From NCBI GenBank assembly GCA_964455375.1, contig CAYVXE010000107.1:1-14301 (forward strand): a stretch of 14,301 nucleotides of DNA, given 5' to 3'. Made by a program: the position numbers and the translations under genes. Positions within the stretch are counted from its first letter, which is position 1; each line of letters starts with the position of its first letter. The notes beneath the pieces are model-generated. The model saw nothing but the letters and a program-made list of their open reading frames with translations, had not been told where the DNA came from and searched no databases. Shown here piece after piece: positions 6,863-13,752 of this stretch. The stretch is from CAYVXE01 sp964455375. GTDB taxonomy: Bacteria > Zhuqueibacterota > Zhuqueibacteria > Oceanimicrobiales > Oceanimicrobiaceae.

Positions 6863-8995
6863 ATGTTTCACAAAAAATTGTTATGCATCATCACTGTGGT
6901 TGTTTTAGGCTTTACCTGTTATTTAAGTGCACAGAATCCGCCGGTTCTTTTTGAAAAACCGCTCAGTCCGAGAATTGCGAATTACAACATCGATGTCAAG
7001 TTAAACACAAAGACCAGGACATTGGACGGACAGGAGGTTCTCATCTGGTACAACAAGACCGGTCAGCCGATTCATGAGTTGCAATTCCATCTTTACCTGA
7101 ATGCGTTTCGGAATACGGAATCGACATTTATGAAAGAGTCCGGTGGCGTTTCCCGGAGAAACAAAATTGACAAAGACGGTTGGGGGTACAGTGAGGTGCA
7201 AAGCTTCAAGTTGGAGTACGGCAAAGATTTGAAAAATTCCATTCAGTATTTGCGACCCAGCGATGCTCCGAAGACCCTGGAAGCGGGTATCGATTTAACC
7301 GACAAGATGGCGTTTATTCAGCCCGATGACGGCAATAAACATGACAAAACGGTATTTCGTGTGCCGCTGCCAAAGGCCGTCGCTCCCGGTGATTTTGTGG
7401 TCGTCAATATGGACTTCAATGCGAAATTGCCTTCCCCGCCATTTGCCCGAACCGGAGCTAAAAAGGAGTATTTTTTCGCCGGCCAATGGTTTCCTAAAAT
7501 TGGTGTTTACACAAAAAACGGCTGGAACACACATCAATTTCACAGCAACTCAGAATTTTTTGCTGATTTTGGTGTGTACAATGTGCATATAACTGTTCCC
7601 GAAAAAAATATTGTCGGCGCGACGGGACTGCCGGTGTCGGTGACAAAAAACGGCGACGGTACCGCAACGCATTTTTATCATGCCGAGGATGTGCATGACT
7701 TTGCCTGGACCACCAGTCCTGATTTTGTGGAGTTCAAAGGCAAAGCGCAGGATGTAGACGTCCGGGTGCTCATGCAGCCGGATCATGCGGTTCAGGGTGA
7801 GCGGCATCTTAAAGCTGCCATTGCCTCGGTGGAAGAATTTCAGAACCGTTACGGTGATTATCCGTTTCCTAATTTAACCGTCGTGGACCCGCGGCGCGGC
7901 GCCATGGGTTCCGGAGGGATGGAGTACCCGACGCTCATCACCGCAGGTACGGTTTACGGCCTACCCGCCGGTGTGCGGATGGTTGAAGATGTGATTCTGC
8001 ATGAGTTCGGGCATAATTACTGGTACCATTTACTGGCCTCTAACGAATTTGAAGAGAGCTGGATGGATGAGGGGATTAATTCTTATACCGAGGTGCAAAT
8101 CATGAATGATTTGTATGGTCCCACCGGAGACATGTTCGATATTCTGGGGTTAAAAATTAATGATCGACAATTTCAACGGGCTCAGTACATTGGCCAACCA
8201 GACCGCGATCCGGTGGTCAAAAGGGCCTGGGAGTTTTATTCGGGCGGCAGTTATGGCGTCAACTCTTACGCAAAACCGGCCATGTTGTTAACGACACTGC
8301 AAAATTACCTGGGTGAAGATGTCATGCTCAAAGTCATGCGTGAATACGTGAAACGCTGGCGCTTTAAGCATCCGACTACCCGGGATTTCATAAACGTGGT
8401 CAACGATGTGACCGGAAAGGACATGAACTGGTATTTTGACCAGGCGCTTTATTCACGAGCCGAGCTGGATTACAGCGTTGCGTCTGTTTCCACAAAAAAG
8501 GTAAAGAAGGATAAAGGGTTTGATTTTACCCTCACTGTCACTGAAGATGATTCCTCCGTAACCGAACAGAATAAAAAGTCAGACGAGCTGAATGTTGCCG
8601 CAGACAGCGCTGCAGATTCAACATCAAAGAATAAAAAAGAAACTAAAACCATCTATGAAAGCAAGGTCAACGTGCGACGATTGGGCGAGTTTAAATTCCC
8701 GGTCGAAATAGAAGTCGTGTTTGCCAATGGCGATACTGTTCATGAAAAGTGGAACGGACAGGGATTGTGGAAAAAATTTTATTACACCAAACCCACACGC
8801 CTTGTGTCGGCGACAGTGGATCCGGATCTAAAAATTCCACTGGATGTAAATTTCACCAACAATAGCAGGACGGTGAAAGCGCAGACGCTTGGCGTCAATA
8901 AACTATCTGCACGATTCCTGTTCTGGATGCAGTTTCTGCTTGATGATCCCGACTTCATTAGTTTGCTGGTGGTACCGATGAATGATTTGTTTTAG
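6863..8995 (+). CDS. Secreted M1-family zinc metallopeptidase
   Basis: The 710-residue protein begins with a signal peptide (MFHKKLL, hydrophobic stretch, likely cleavage after LSA at about residue 24), so it acts in the periplasm or outside the cell. Catalytic features of M1 (gluzincin) aminopeptidases are present: HEFGH at 380-384 with His380, His384 and Glu381; the third zinc ligand Glu403 in WMDEG, 19 residues after His384; and GGMEYP around Met353-Glu354, in place of the classical GAMEN exopeptidase motif. A YSGGSYG segment downstream may supply the transition-state Tyr. After the catalytic domain a hydrophilic Asp/Ser/Lys-rich stretch (about residues 560-595) interrupts a beta-rich domain. 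It probably trims peptides for nutrition, but the substrate is unknown. Its promoter and ribosome site are listed separately; the next gene follows after 72 bases. Confidence 0.93.
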   Translation: MFHKKLLCIITVVVLGFTCYLSAQNPPVLFEKPLSPRIANYNIDVKLNTKTRTLDGQEVLIWYNKTGQPIHELQFHLYLNAFRNTESTFMKESGGVSRRNKIDKDGWGYSEVQSFKLEYGKDLKNSIQYLRPSDAPKTLEAGIDLTDKMAFIQPDDGNKHDKTVFRVPLPKAVAPGDFVVVNMDFNAKLPSPPFARTGAKKEYFFAGQWFPKIGVYTKNGWNTHQFHSNSEFFADFGVYNVHITVPEKNIVGATGLPVSVTKNGDGTATHFYHAEDVHDFAWTTSPDFVEFKGKAQDVDVRVLMQPDHAVQGERHLKAAIASVEEFQNRYGDYPFPNLTVVDPRRGAMGSGGMEYPTLITAGTVYGLPAGVRMVEDVILHEFGHNYWYHLLASNEFEESWMDEGINSYTEVQIMNDLYGPTGDMFDILGLKINDRQFQRAQYIGQPDRDPVVKRAWEFYSGGSYGVNSYAKPAMLLTTLQNYLGEDVMLKVMREYVKRWRFKHPTTRDFINVVNDVTGKDMNWYFDQALYSRAELDYSVASVSTKKVKKDKGFDFTLTVTEDDSSVTEQNKKSDELNVAADSAADSTSKNKKETKTIYESKVNVRRLGEFKFPVEIEVVFANGDTVHEKWNGQGLWKKFYYTKPTRLVSATVDPDLKIPLDVNFTNNSRTVKAQTLGVNKLSARFLFWMQFLLDDPDFISLLVVPMNDLF

Positions 8996-9067
8996 AAGGA
9001 TCAAACAAAGACCAAAGAGAATTGACTTAAACAATTTGCATGACATTCAGTGAAAAGGAATAGACAC

Positions 9068-9988
9068 ATGATATTTTCAAGCATCAAAACCGGGTTTGCC
9101 AGAATGCTGACAAACAAACGAATGGTGGGAACTTATTTTGTCGCGAATTTTATCTTCGGCGTCATTTTGATGCTGCCATTCCGTGCTGTGATTAAGAATT
9201 TTGCCGGAAACAGTTTAATGGGGACGTCACTTGCCGGGCACTTAAATATGGATTTTGTTTTCGATTTACTGGCCCACAAGAGAGATTTGTTTTCTGTTAT
9301 GGGGACGATGATTCTGGTGGTGCCGTTGGTCTACTGGTTCGTAAACATTTTTCTTTCCGGCGGCGCGTTTGTGGTTTTTGCTTCTGAGGGAAAGTATGAT
9401 AAGCAGCAGTTCTGGGGTGGAGCGTCTGCGTATTTCGGGAGATTTTTACGTTTGGGCGTGTATAGTCTTCTGTTTTTTGCCCTGTTTTTTGCCGTGCAGT
9501 TTTTAGAAACGCTGGTGATGAAAATTTTCTTTCACTCCGATGCTCCGCAAAATATCTCCTACTGGGGCGGCTGGATAAAGTTTGCTCTGCGGACCTTAGG
9601 GATATTACTTTATGGCGTCGTATTTGATTATGCGCGAATCATGATAGTTCTCAAAGACGAACGGGAGATATTTAAAACACTCTGGCGCGGCGTCAAATTT
9701 ACGTTTCGTAATTTTGGCCGCGTGTTTTCTTTGGCATTTATTTTATTTATCATCGGCGCAGTCGTACTGGTGATTTACAATCCCATTGCAAATGTTCTTG
9801 CAGTGCCAAATGCTCTGGTGGTTTTTGCACTCTTTCTGCTGCAACAAGGGTACATGCTTTTTCGCATGGGGCTTCGCCTGACTTTATTCGCCAGCGAGGT
9901 GACCCTTTTAGGAAAATTAGAAGCCAAAGGCATGGAAGAAGTACAGACTTCCGAGGGTGATTTTGGACTGGCCGGCGCTCCTGCTTAG
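9068..9988 (+). CDS. Multi-pass inner-membrane protein of unknown function
   Basis: I do not recognise this family. The 306-residue product has about six membrane segments, near residues 20-38, 78-106, 127-149, 172-196, 217-237 and 243-265. A short cytoplasmic-looking stretch (KDEREIFKTLWRGVKF, about 196-211) precedes the fifth segment, and the C-terminal tail is hydrophilic and acidic. The frame runs up to a GTG at 9050, but AAGGAA at 9055-9060 sits seven bases before the ATG at 9068, so that start is preferred. It follows the M1 peptidase by 72 bases on the same strand with no terminator seen between them, so co-transcription is likely. A link to peptide processing or uptake is guesswork. 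The layout resembles small families of helical membrane proteins in which a conserved charged loop lies between helices, without any enzyme motif. Confidence 0.75.
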   Translation: MIFSSIKTGFARMLTNKRMVGTYFVANFIFGVILMLPFRAVIKNFAGNSLMGTSLAGHLNMDFVFDLLAHKRDLFSVMGTMILVVPLVYWFVNIFLSGGAFVVFASEGKYDKQQFWGGASAYFGRFLRLGVYSLLFFALFFAVQFLETLVMKIFFHSDAPQNISYWGGWIKFALRTLGILLYGVVFDYARIMIVLKDEREIFKTLWRGVKFTFRNFGRVFSLAFILFIIGAVVLVIYNPIANVLAVPNALVVFALFLLQQGYMLFRMGLRLTLFASEVTLLGKLEAKGMEEVQTSEGDFGLAGAPA

Positions 9989-10102
9989 AAATGTAATTCC
10001 TGGGTAGGTGTCTCAAAAGCTAAAAAGGAAAGTCATTTGGTAAATACTGCCACTCGCAGCCAACGAAGAAATTTTGCAACAAGACGCAAGAATTTGTAGC
10101 GT

Positions 10103-10114
10103 GGGCTTTAGCCC
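10103..10114. repeat. Short palindromic element (GGGCT-TT-AGCCC)
   Basis: GGGCT and AGCCC form a perfect 5-base inverted repeat around TT, within the larger context GTAGCGTGGGCTTTAGCCCTCGG. Similar GGGCTTTAGCCC-cored palindromes are common as dispersed intergenic repeats in many bacteria. Only one copy is in this window, so repetition cannot be shown here. Confidence 0.3.
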
Positions 10115-10171
10115 TCGGGTACAACGGCCAGTTTGAAACAAGAACGGTTCATTTCCCGGTTGTTCAAACGT

Positions 10172-10217
10172 CCTCAATGGAAATTGCTACGGGGATATTC
10201 CAATGGGCATTTTTTTT
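10172..10217 (+). terminator. Weak rho-independent terminator candidate
   Basis: TGGAA (10178-10182) pairs with TTCCA (10198-10202). The stem extends through a mismatch and a bulge by CA/TG and CC/GG, around a 15-base loop. Two bases later comes a run of eight T (10210-10217). It is about 180 bases after the membrane protein stop and could end the peptidase-membrane protein transcript. The stem is imperfect and low in GC, so this is tentative. Confidence 0.35.
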
Positions 10218-10290
10218 GATCTCAGAACGCCCCTTAACGAATTACAATTTTCGATTTTTTTGTGATTTTAGGATCGATCTTTGGTTAAAC

Positions 10291-10863
10291 TTATTTTGTC
10301 GCTTTCTCTTTTAGAATCTCGATGATTCGGATGGCGTCTTCCGGGAGGATGCTGAAATGATTAAACCGGACGATACCATCTTTGTCTATGATCACCGCCC
10401 ATGGGGTACCGCCCGTATTGTAATTGAGCATAACTTTTGAGTATTTTTTGCGCGTCCCGCTTTGCCCCACCGGAATGTCCAGTTTATATCGTCTTGCGGT
10501 TTCTTTCGCCTGCTTGAAACCGTTGGAAGAATACCCTTCAAACGTTGTTTGTACCGCAATAAATACGACATCGGGATCATCTTCAAAATGTTTCATGACC
10601 TTCAAGAGCGTTGGAAAGCCATGACTGTGACAGCCGGGGCACCAGGCCTGAAAACAGAACAGATAAACAACTTTCCCTTTAAAATCTGCAATATCGAGGT
10701 CTTTTTTCCCTTTAGGAAGTTGGTGCCACTGGTTTACTTCCAGGGAGGGAGCTTTCTGATTTAAAATTCCGGTGTACCGTTCTTGCAAATTTGGATTTAA
10801 CATTAGCGCGGCAAGGATAAATAAAAACGGCATTTTTCTTCTCACTGGTTTCTGTTTTATCAT
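10291..10863 (-). CDS. TlpA-like/redoxin-family exported thiol-disulfide protein
   Basis: The 190-residue product has a thioredoxin fold of the TlpA/AhpC-TSA type. The active site is WCPGC (Cys75 and Cys78), followed by the cis-proline motif GGTPW (Pro154) and a IIDKDGIVRF strand pair (158-167). A basic, then hydrophobic N-terminus (residues 1-27, KQKPVRRK followed by PFLFILAALML) is a signal peptide or membrane anchor, placing the domain in the periplasm. Such proteins usually reduce or exchange disulfides, for example in cytochrome c maturation; the partner is unknown here. The ATG at 10863 has no clear ribosome site. The internal ATG at 10833 has GAGAAG just before it and would give 180 residues, so the start is uncertain. 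An extra Cys70 lies five residues before the active site. It is divergent from the cyclophilin lipoprotein, another periplasmic folding factor. Confidence 0.88.
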   Translation of the reverse strand: MIKQKPVRRKMPFLFILAALMLNPNLQERYTGILNQKAPSLEVNQWHQLPKGKKDLDIADFKGKVVYLFCFQAWCPGCHSHGFPTLLKVMKHFEDDPDVVFIAVQTTFEGYSSNGFKQAKETARRYKLDIPVGQSGTRKKYSKVMLNYNTGGTPWAVIIDKDGIVRFNHFSILPEDAIRIIEILKEKATK

Positions 10864-10938
10864 AATAAACAGGAAAAAGCCGGGAGATATTTCGCCAAAA
10901 TAAAGTTAATTGTGTGTGAACTTAAAACAAGATAATTT

Positions 10939-10967
10939 TTGACAAAGAGGAATGATTGTTGTATTTT
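10939..10967 (+). promoter_or_regulatory. Sigma70-type promoter for the cyclophilin lipoprotein gene
   Basis: A perfect TTGACA -35 (10939-10944), a 17-base spacer and TATTTT (10962-10967) precede the start codon at 11011. The expected transcript leader is about 35-40 bases and carries GGAG eight to nine bases before the ATG. This is the best promoter match in the window. Confidence 0.7.
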
Positions 10968-11010
10968 ATTTTTAAAGGTACTCTGATAAATTCAAGATGG
11001 AGATCTATCT

Positions 11011-11718
11011 ATGACGTTGAAAACGATTGTCACGATGCTTGCTTTGGTGCTTGTAGCGTTGAGTTGTAACCGGGAAGAATTGGACCGGTTAAATAAACAG
11101 AATGTGCGCTTAAAAGAAGAAAAAGCGAATCTTGAAACAAAAGTCGCTGAGCTTGAAAGGACAATTGAGCAATCCGGACCGGCGCAAAAACGACTAAAGT
11201 TTCTTGCCGGTAAAATGAAAAGGGTGAAAGCCAAAATTGTGACCAACTACGGGGATATCGAATTGTCTTTTTTCCCGGAAAAAGCGCCCATTCACTGCTT
11301 TAATTTCATCACCCGAGCTGAGAGTGGGTTTTATGACAACACGAAATTTCATCGCATTATAAAAGGATTTATGATCCAGGGTGGTGATCCGCTTAGTAAG
11401 GACAAAGATCCCAACAATGACGGACTTGGAGGGCCTTTGGTGATGATTCCCAATGAATTTAATGACACACTGCATAAACCGGGTATTCTTTCCATGGCCA
11501 GGGTCAGCGATCCCAATGCAGGCGCCGGATGTCAGTTCTTTATCATGCAGGGTGAGGCGCCAAACTTGGATGGTAAATATACGGCATTCGGAAAGGTTAC
11601 AAAAGGGATGGATGTGGTCAATAAAATCGCCGGTGTGAAAACCATTAAAGATAATCCGCGGCGTAGAGATCAACCTGTAAAGCCGGTGGTTATCAAGACG
11701 ATTAAGGTGTACAGGTAG
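11011..11718 (+). CDS. Cyclophilin-type peptidyl-prolyl isomerase lipoprotein with leucine-zipper stalk
   Basis: The 235-residue protein has three parts. Residues 1-19 are a lipoprotein signal ending ALSC, so Cys19 would be lipidated and the protein anchored to a membrane. Residues 22-54 form a textbook leucine zipper, with Leu27, Leu34, Leu41 and Leu48 at exact seven-residue spacing and Leu24, Asn31, Val45 and Ile52 on the second face. Residues about 73-235 are a cyclophilin domain. Conserved residues are Phe113-His114-Arg115 (catalytic Arg), Phe120 and Gln123 in FHRIIKGFMIQGGD, then GILSMAR, CQFFIMQ and LDGKYTAFGKV. The position of the human CypA active-site Trp is Asn here, as in many bacterial forms that lack Trp. 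It should speed proline isomerisation of proteins in the cell envelope. The start is set by GGAG eight bases upstream of the ATG and by the signal peptide. Confidence 0.94.
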   Translation: MTLKTIVTMLALVLVALSCNREELDRLNKQNVRLKEEKANLETKVAELERTIEQSGPAQKRLKFLAGKMKRVKAKIVTNYGDIELSFFPEKAPIHCFNFITRAESGFYDNTKFHRIIKGFMIQGGDPLSKDKDPNNDGLGGPLVMIPNEFNDTLHKPGILSMARVSDPNAGAGCQFFIMQGEAPNLDGKYTAFGKVTKGMDVVNKIAGVKTIKDNPRRRDQPVKPVVIKTIKVYR

Positions 11719-11900
11719 GAAACCACTTTACCAGGTGCCCGGCACGAATCGGTGACAACGAAAGGCAAATGATGGCGTGACCCCAGATAATTCACGAAAG
11801 AATTTTTGCCGGGTTTGATAGGGTGAACAGGAGTTTTGTTACTACCCGCTGGTATTGCTGTTTCACAAATAAATGCTTTTAGCCTAAATAATTTATGAGC

Positions 11901-12030
11901 CACCAAGGCTCAAAGACGCAAAGTAATTAAAAAACAATAAACACGGCTACTATTCAAAGACAATATACATAATAAAACAAAGCTATAATTTTAAAGAACC
12001 TATATCTTTTTGTTTCTTCGTGTCTTGGTG
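11901..12030. repeat. Inverted repeat pair 1 (degenerate 23-base arms)
   Basis: The left arm (11901-11923, beginning CACCAAGGCTC) and the reverse complement of the right arm (12008-12030, beginning CACCAAGACAC) agree at 17 of 23 positions. They enclose about 84 AT-rich bases. The arms belong to the CACCAAGACGCAAAG-like family of intergenic repeats. No target-site duplication is evident at the outer edges. Confidence 0.55.
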
Positions 12031-12093
12031 TCTTCGAGGCAAAAATTTATCGTATTACCGGTAATCTTTTGCATTTTTTTGCAAGAAAATTAA

Positions 12094-12251
12094 ACCGCCA
12101 AGACGCAATGAACGCAAAGATCAAAATATTATGAAGATTATTGACTAATCGTTTGAGCCCATCTTTTAAAAATTGTATTGAACAATTCGTCTTTTCGTTT
12201 CATCATTTCTTCACCCCCTTTATTCCTTTGCGAGCTTTGCGCCTTCGCGGT
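12094..12251. repeat. Inverted repeat pair 2 (26-base arms)
   Basis: The left arm (12094-12119, beginning ACCGCCAAGACGC) and the reverse complement of the right arm (12226-12251, beginning ACCGCGAAGGCGC) agree at 21 of 26 positions. They enclose about 106 bases with no coding frame but an internal hairpin (12171-12187). The unit looks like a small non-autonomous inverted-repeat element or a pair of dispersed repeats in opposite orientation. The outer flanks show no obvious duplication. Confidence 0.6.
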
Positions 12252-12264
12252 TCATGACTTTATT

Positions 12265-12277
12265 GCGGCTTTGCCGC
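12265..12277. repeat. GC-rich hairpin (GCGGC-TTT-GCCGC)
   Basis: A perfect 5-base stem with a 3-base loop stands out in AT-rich DNA, just outside the right arm of repeat pair 2. No T-run follows on either strand, so it is not a standard terminator. It may be part of the same repeat family's structured end. Confidence 0.4.
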
Positions 12278-12349
12278 GCTAGGAATAATCCAGGTTAGAA
12301 AAAAACACTCTTTACAAATGCATGATCATTGCTTGCATATTTTTATAAT

Positions 12350-12841
12350 TTAAACTGCCAATTCTTTAAGTGAGTCTCCCGTGACCCTGAAGACCGTCCA
12401 CTCATTCATCGGCTGTGCGCCGAGCGATTTATAAAACCGAATTGCCGGTTCATTCCAGTTTAGTACCGACCATTCCAGGCGGCCGCAATGCCGGTCAGTT
12501 GCTATTTTTGCCAGGTGTTTTAAGATGGCTTTTCCAAAACCTTTCCCACGCATGTTGGGGCGAATGTACAAATCTTCCAGATAGATGCCCGGCCTGGCAA
12601 GAAACGTGGAGTAATTGTGAAAGAATAAAGCAAATCCAACCGGCTGTTCTGCATAATAACCCAGCACAATTTCTGCATAACGGTGTACACCGAAGAGGGT
12701 TTGCCGCAGCTTTTCCTCTGTCGCTACAACGTCGTGCGTGAGCCTTTCATATTCGGCTAATTCTTTAATGAAAGATAGAATAGTCGGCACGTCTTTTTCT
12801 TTGGCAGCTCTAATGTCAAATTTTTCAGGAAGAGGTGTCAT
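12350..12841 (-). CDS. GNAT-family N-acetyltransferase (spermidine/thialysine SSAT-like)
   Basis: The 163-residue cytoplasmic enzyme resembles the SSAT-like branch of GNAT acetyltransferases, which move an acetyl group from acetyl-CoA to small amines. Seen in order: the N-terminal IRAAKEKDVP segment, ELAEYERL (27-34), the core strand FALFFHNYSTF (70-80), GIYLEDLYIRP (85-95), the acetyl-CoA loop RGKGFGK (98-104), and LEWSVLNWNEPAIRFYKSLGA (122-142) with Tyr137 as the likely general acid. The exact amine is not predictable; the resemblance to polyamine and thialysine acetyltransferases is family-level only. The start at 12841 is fixed by AAAGGAG seven bases upstream; a longer frame to 12901 only runs into the hydrolase gene. 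The ATG overlaps the hydrolase TGA (12838-12841), implying coupled translation. Confidence 0.92.
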   Translation of the reverse strand: MTPLPEKFDIRAAKEKDVPTILSFIKELAEYERLTHDVVATEEKLRQTLFGVHRYAEIVLGYYAEQPVGFALFFHNYSTFLARPGIYLEDLYIRPNMRGKGFGKAILKHLAKIATDRHCGRLEWSVLNWNEPAIRFYKSLGAQPMNEWTVFRVTGDSLKELAV

Positions 12842-13740
12842 TTGTTTTCTCCTTTGGTTGACGCTGCCTGTTTTGTGAGCCAGGCCGCAGTAAAAGCCCA
12901 AAGACTTTCCCTGAATGTGGCGCGAAAAAAGCCAAAATGTCCGATGGATTTTACGTGCACGTCTGCCGGTTTAAAATAACGATGCTCTGTCTGTGCATTT
13001 TTATAAAAGGTAAGAATTTCTTCTGCGGCACGTTTCGGGGCAAAAGAATCATCCGAAAAATTGATTGCCAGTACGGGTGCATGAATATTGGTGAAGTATT
13101 TTGGTGGATGAGTTTTGCTAAGGACATACGTTGGTTGCCGGCCCCAGGCTGCCCATTCCATTGCTACGCCCGCCGGCAAACTTTCGCCCATGCCAAATAA
13201 TCGGGATGGAAAATATGACAGCAGGCCGGATAACACAGGAATGAGTACGTACCAAAGAAGAAGGATCGCGTAATCCCATGGAAAAGGCCAGAGTCGCCAG
13301 TAACCGCTTTGAGAGGCGATCATTAAAACTGCGCTGAGACGAGTTGATTTTCTTGCCAAACCGAGTACCTGGCCGCCCACGCTGTGCACCACAGCAAAGA
13401 TCTCCCGGCCTGGATAATTCTGTTCAATCCAGCCGATCATCGCGTCGATGTCCTTTTCTCCCCATTCGTGCATAAAGGCCTGAAATTTGTTAAGCGTGGA
13501 CGGGCGGGAATCGCCAATGCCTCGGTAGTCGAATGTGATTACAGTAAATCCTTCGCCGACTAAATAGCGGGCGTACTCAGCATAATAGCGGCGCTTGACG
13601 CCCGTAGCTGAACAGATGAGAATCACAGGCGCCGTCCTTTCAGTTTCCTTCGCGAAATAAACGGTTGCAGCCAACTGAAAATGATCCGTCGTTGTTACTT
13701 TGATGTCTTTGTTCGTGCTTTTCTTGATCGTTGTGGCCAT
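12838..13740 (-). CDS. Alpha/beta hydrolase (COG4757-like, serine hydrolase)
   Basis: The 300-residue protein has the alpha/beta-hydrolase order of motifs. An oxyanion-side strand VILICSATG (39-47) precedes TFDYRGIGDS (69-78). The nucleophile elbow VVHSVGGQ has Ser120, the acid is probably Asp230 or Asp231 in NFSDDSFAP, and the base is His268 in IGHFGFF. A Trp- and Leu-rich cap (about 148-178) is notably hydrophobic and could form a lid or touch the membrane. There is no signal peptide, so it should be cytoplasmic. The substrate is unknown; relatives are annotated only as predicted hydrolases. A TTG at 13746 could extend it by two codons, but ATG 13740 is preferred; neither has a clear ribosome site. 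It follows the upstream gene's stop by 12 bases and overlaps the acetyltransferase gene. Confidence 0.9.
   Translation of the reverse strand: MATTIKKSTNKDIKVTTTDHFQLAATVYFAKETERTAPVILICSATGVKRRYYAEYARYLVGEGFTVITFDYRGIGDSRPSTLNKFQAFMHEWGEKDIDAMIGWIEQNYPGREIFAVVHSVGGQVLGLARKSTRLSAVLMIASQSGYWRLWPFPWDYAILLLWYVLIPVLSGLLSYFPSRLFGMGESLPAGVAMEWAAWGRQPTYVLSKTHPPKYFTNIHAPVLAINFSDDSFAPKRAAEEILTFYKNAQTEHRYFKPADVHVKSIGHFGFFRATFRESLWAFTAAWLTKQAASTKGENK
12849..12855 (-). promoter_or_regulatory. Ribosome binding site deciding the acetyltransferase start
   Basis: AAAGGAG on the minus strand lies seven bases before the ATG at 12841, inside the last codons of the hydrolase gene. It rules in the short start and supports translation directly from the shared message. 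Confidence 0.75.
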
Positions 13741-13752
13741 GGGCAAATGCGG

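Larger units (their letters stand above)
9989..10290. other. Convergent intergenic region with repeat-like sequence
   Basis: This 302-base stretch lies between two converging genes and has no plausible coding frame. It contains a degenerate copy (about 10077-10092) of the repeat found near 12 kb, sharing the ten bases CAAGACGCAA (10080-10089). It also has a small palindromic element with GGGCTTTAGCCC (10103-10114), and a weak terminator-like hairpin with a T-run (listed separately). GATCGATC near 10272 is a short palindrome of no clear meaning. Confidence 0.5.
11719..12349. other. Gene-free region with paired inverted repeats
   Basis: These 631 bases between converging genes have no credible coding frame and are AT-rich in the right half. 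Contents: GTGCC-C-GGCAC inverted repeat near 11736-11747; four degenerate repeat copies in alternating orientation (11901-12251, listed separately); a perfect 12-base palindrome ATTACCGGTAAT (12054-12065) between the two pairs; an AATTGT/ACAATT hairpin (12171-12187); and a GCGGC-TTT-GCCGC hairpin (12265-12277). No strong terminator was found for either flanking gene, although a T7 run on the minus strand near 12303 follows a weak ATGCA/TGCAT stem. Confidence 0.6.

Noticed and set aside
6863..6940. Possible lipoprotein signal in the M1 peptidase (LGFTC)
   Set aside because: The residue before Cys is Thr, not Gly/Ala/Ser, and a normal signal-peptidase site (LSA then Q) follows. A type I signal peptide is more likely.
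9022..9050. TTGACT-based promoter before the membrane protein gene
   Set aside because: The -35 is good, but the sequence 17 bases on (ATTCAG) is a poor -10 element, and co-transcription with the peptidase is simpler.
11901..12251. CRISPR array
   Set aside because: Only four degenerate copies in alternating orientation with unequal spacing. CRISPR repeats are near-identical and all in one direction.
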